Position numbers and translations under genes: made by a program | Assembly (NCBI GenBank): GCA_021791015.1 | Contig: JAJYFH010000044.1 | Span: 1 to 5,768 of the forward strand | Direction: 5' to 3' | DNA: 5,768 bases | Source of the DNA: a bacterium | Lineage (GTDB): Bacteria > Patescibacteriota > CPR2 > UBA1875 > JAJYID01 | Notes under the pieces: generated by a model | Told to the model about the DNA's origin: nothing | Seen by the model: only the letters and a program-made list of their open reading frames with translations | The model's database searches: none | Shown here: positions 3,183 to 5,768 of the stretch, in pieces | Layout of the letters: every line of letters starts with the position of its first letter | Numbering within the stretch: the stretch's first letter is position 1

Positions 3183-5768
3183 TTATTTGCCGCAACACTT
3201 TTTATATTTTTTGGGTTTGCCGGTATTTTGATCTATCGCTCCGCAAGGACAGGGGTCGTTTCTGCCTACCTTGTTTTTCTTGATTACGGTTTTGTTTTTG
3301 TCGGCCTGGGCTTTTGCTTCTTTTTTCATAACCCGCGCGCCATCCGTTCCTGACTCCACACCCTTCTCAGCTGCCTGTGTCAGCCTTGATTGATTCTCGC
3401 TATTTGCTTGTTCCGGTGTTTGAACTCTTATCTTGAAGATCATATTGGTTATCTCCCCCCTGATGCCTGCCAAAAACTGCTGGAACATTCGGTATGATTC
3501 TTTTTTGTATTCTACCAATGGTTCCATTTGGCCATACGCTCGGAGCCCGATGCCCTCCCGAAGATTATCCATGGCGTCTAAATGATCAATCCAAAGGTTG
3601 TCAATGACATGCAGATATAGAGATCTTTCTATGTTTCTTGTTATTTCGGGGGTAAACTCCTTTTCTCTTTTGCTGTACTCATCTTCCAAATATTTAATTG
3701 CCGCGCCGGTTATCTCTTCCGGTTGTTGCTTCTTTACATTGTTCATAAATTTTTCATCAATCGGCACAATAGCATCGAAATTTTTCAGAAAGTTGTCAAA
3801 ATCAAACTCCTCCGTTTGGGCGTTCACATTTTCGTTGACAAGAAATTCTGTATTCTCGGAAAGATAGTCAAGGATTTCAGATTTTAAATCCGAGTTTTCA
3901 AGGATCATTCTTCTTTTTCCGTAGACGTATTCGCGCTGCTTGTTCATCACGTCGTCATACTCCACCAGGTGTTTTCTGATGTCGAAGTTGTTACCCTCAA
4001 CCTTACGCTGAGCGCTTTCCAGCGATTTTGAAATCATCTTGTGCTGTATAGGCTGATCATCCGGAAGGCCAAGCCGTTCCATGACTCCGCCAACTCTTTC
4101 AGATCCAAATATCCTCATCAAGTCATCTTCGAGTGAAACAAAAAACTGTGTTGACCCCGGGTCGCCTTGGCGGGCGCAACGGCCGCGGAGCTGATTATCT
4201 ATTCTTCTGGCTTCGTGGCGCTCACTTCCGATGACATGCAAGCCCCCAAGCTTGGTGACGCCATCGCCGAGGACTATGTCGGTTCCGCGCCCTGCCATGT
4301 TTGTCGCTACTGTAACGGCACCCTTTTGTCCGGCTTGGGAGATTATTAAGGCTTCTTTTTCGTGAAATTTCGCGTTGAGCAGATTGTGCTTTATGCCGGC
4401 TCTTTTTAGCATTTCGCCGAGCAATTCATTCTTTTCTATGGAGACAGTCCCGATTAGGACCGGTTGGCCTTTCTCATGCCTTGCCTTGACATCTTCCACG
4501 ATAGCCTTGAACTTGGCAAGCTCCGTTTTGTATATTAAGTCGTTTTCATCTTGCCTCACGTTTGGCATGTTGGTCGGAATCACCACAACATCAAGCTCAT
4601 ATATTTTATGAAACTCCTCGGCCTCCGTTTCGGCGGTACCGGTCATGCCGGAAAGCTTTGTATAAAGGCGGAAATAATTTTGAAATGAAATAGTCGCAAG
4701 CGTCAGGGATTCTTTCTTAATTTCCACATTTTCCTTAGCCTCAATCGCCTGGTGCAAGCCCTCGGAGTATCTGCGGCCTTCCATTAGCCTGCCGGTAAAC
4801 TCATCCACAATGATAACCTCGCCGTTTTTTACCACATAATCCCGGTCTTTTTTAAAGAGCGCCCGAGCCTTTAGCGATTGTTCGATGTGATGAACTGTGT
4901 CGATGCCGCCTTCTTCGTACACGTTGTTCATCCCGAGCATTTTCTCCATCTTTGCGATGCCGTCATCTGTAAGCGAAACTGCCTTTTGCTTCTCGTCGAG
5001 CACATAATCCTTGTCCTCTAACAATTTGCCGGCCAGATCGGCAAATTGATAGTATTTGTTTGTTGATTCTTCTGCCGGCGCGGAGATTATTAAAGGGGTT
5101 CTTGCCTCGTCTATTAAAATTGAATCCACTTCGTCAACGATGGCGAAGTTCAAGCCGCGCTGCACCATTTGGTCAAATGTCTGCACCATGTTGTCGCGGA
5201 GATAATCAAAGCCAAACTCATTGTTTGTGCCGTATGTGATATCTGTTTGGTAGGCTTCTTTTCTGGTAATGGGCCGCATGTGCATAGTTTTTTCGTCAAG
5301 CGCGTTCTCATCGGAGAATTTTTCATCATATATAAATGCTTGTTCGTGAATGATAACTCCAACCGTCAGGCCTAGTCCCGAGTAAACTCTGCCCATCCAG
5401 CCGGCATCACGCTTTGAAAGGTAGTCATTGACCGTGACGACATGGACGCCAAGTCCGGTCAACGCATTTAAAGTTGCCGCGAGCGTTGCTACTAAAGTCT
5501 TGCCTTCACCGGTTTTCATCTCGGCAATTTTTCCTTGATGAAGCACATATCCGCCGACAATCTGCACATCAAAATGGCGCATCTTCAGCTTTCTTTTCGA
5601 AACCTCGCGAACGAGAGCAAAAACCTCAGGGACAAAAGGCTCAAGGATTTTGTTTATTTTTTCGTCCTTCTGTTTTTTCTCTTCTTTTTCCTTTACTTCT
5701 TTGGCGATATGTTTCTGGACATCTTCTTTGATCTCAGCAATTCGCGATTTAATTTTGGCATCACTAAG
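3183..5768 (-). CDS. secA: Preprotein translocase ATPase SecA (N-terminus cut by window edge)
   Basis: SecA is the cytosolic, membrane-associated motor that pushes unfolded preproteins through SecYEG using ATP. The frame stays open to 5768, giving 861 visible codons; comparison with E. coli SecA (901 aa) suggests about 35-40 residues lie beyond the edge. Visible, counting from 5768: FALVREVSKRKLKMRHFDVQ (50-69), Walker A GEGKT (87-91), TVNDYL (112-117), ITYGTNNEFGFDYLRDN (177-193) and DEVDSILIDEARTPL (212-226). Then come the preprotein cross-linking domain, GMTGTAETE, TNMAGRGTDIVLG, motif VI as QLRGRCARQGD (4161-4193), the helical scaffold/wing domains ending in IDNLWIDHLDAMDNLREGI, and a C-terminal SEC-C zinc motif. 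MRHFDVQ at 5582 is internal in all SecA proteins and is not the start. Odd features: a Lys/Glu-rich N-terminal insert, an acidic insert after motif Ia, and CxC-x15-CC in place of CxC-x8-C(H/C). The stop is TAA; no terminator follows. Confidence 0.97.
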   Translation of the reverse strand, partial: LSDAKIKSRIAEIKEDVQKHIAKEVKEKEEKKQKDEKINKILEPFVPEVFALVREVSKRKLKMRHFDVQIVGGYVLHQGKIAEMKTGEGKTLVATLAATLNALTGLGVHVVTVNDYLSKRDAGWMGRVYSGLGLTVGVIIHEQAFIYDEKFSDENALDEKTMHMRPITRKEAYQTDITYGTNNEFGFDYLRDNMVQTFDQMVQRGLNFAIVDEVDSILIDEARTPLIISAPAEESTNKYYQFADLAGKLLEDKDYVLDEKQKAVSLTDDGIAKMEKMLGMNNVYEEGGIDTVHHIEQSLKARALFKKDRDYVVKNGEVIIVDEFTGRLMEGRRYSEGLHQAIEAKENVEIKKESLTLATISFQNYFRLYTKLSGMTGTAETEAEEFHKIYELDVVVIPTNMPNVRQDENDLIYKTELAKFKAIVEDVKARHEKGQPVLIGTVSIEKNELLGEMLKRAGIKHNLLNAKFHEKEALIISQAGQKGAVTVATNMAGRGTDIVLGDGVTKLGGLHVIGSERHEARRIDNQLRGRCARQGDPGSTQFFVSLEDDLMRIFGSERVGGVMERLGLPDDQPIQHKMISKSLESAQRKVEGNNFDIRKHLVEYDDVMNKQREYVYGKRRMILENSDLKSEILDYLSENTEFLVNENVNAQTEEFDFDNFLKNFDAIVPIDEKFMNNVKKQQPEEITGAAIKYLEDEYSKREKEFTPEITRNIERSLYLHVIDNLWIDHLDAMDNLREGIGLRAYGQMEPLVEYKKESYRMFQQFLAGIRGEITNMIFKIRVQTPEQANSENQSRLTQAAEKGVESGTDGARVMKKEAKAQADKNKTVIKKNKVGRNDPCPCGAIDQNTGKPKKYKKCCGK

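Noticed and set aside
5150..5582. SecA starting at the Met at 5582
   Set aside because: MRHFDVQ is an internal SecA motif, and the frame stays open with recognisable SecA sequence to the window edge.
1..5768. Alternative genetic code (UGA read as Gly, as in Gracilibacteria/Absconditabacteria)
   Set aside because: All seven genes end in TAA or TAG, which first looked suggestive, but no in-frame TGA occurs in 861 codons of secA and glycine is coded by GGN, so the standard code fits.

Overview
The window is a stretch of bacterial chromosome in which every supportable gene lies on the minus strand. It reads like a Candidate Phyla Radiation (Patescibacteria, probably Parcubacteria-like) genome. 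The grounds are SecA's two long insertions (a Lys/Glu-rich one near the N-terminus and an acidic one after motif Ia), its widened SEC-C zinc motif, and several very small or unrecognised genes. This placement is inference from remembered family features; no ribosomal or taxonomic marker is present. Strong Shine-Dalgarno sites of the AAAGGGG/AAGGAG type and textbook sigma-70 promoters are easy to see.

Layout in transcription order (right to left): (1) 5768-3183, most of secA, with its N-terminus cut by the window edge. (2) 3097-2750, an unrecognised 115-codon gene with a non-ATG start and a candidate promoter just behind secA, ending inside a strong terminator (2751-2711). (3) 2710-2527, a gene-free spacer holding a degenerate inverted repeat. 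(4) 2526-1879, a compact unit: near-consensus promoter, about 184-nt leader with a GC-rich hairpin and a possible alternative partner, two tiny membrane-protein genes (63 and 46 codons, each with an excellent ribosome binding site), then a 15-bp hairpin and a separate terminator. (5) 1839-1224, a perfect consensus promoter, a 149-aa four-helix membrane protein with a C-terminal CxxC-x4-CxxC tail, and a long UUCG-capped terminator. (6) 1182-784, a glyoxalase/VOC-fold protein behind a 15-bp operator-like palindrome. (7) 767-7, a TauE/SafE-family permease whose extended -10 promoter puts the predicted transcription start on the A of its ATG, so it looks leaderless.

Apart from secA (protein export motor), these are mostly independent short transcription units, each with its own promoter and/or terminator, rather than one pathway operon. 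No mobile element, CRISPR array, tRNA or rRNA was seen. The least explained part is the two-small-protein unit at 1879-2526 with its structured leader. It has the signals of a real, expressed locus, but its products match nothing I recognise.
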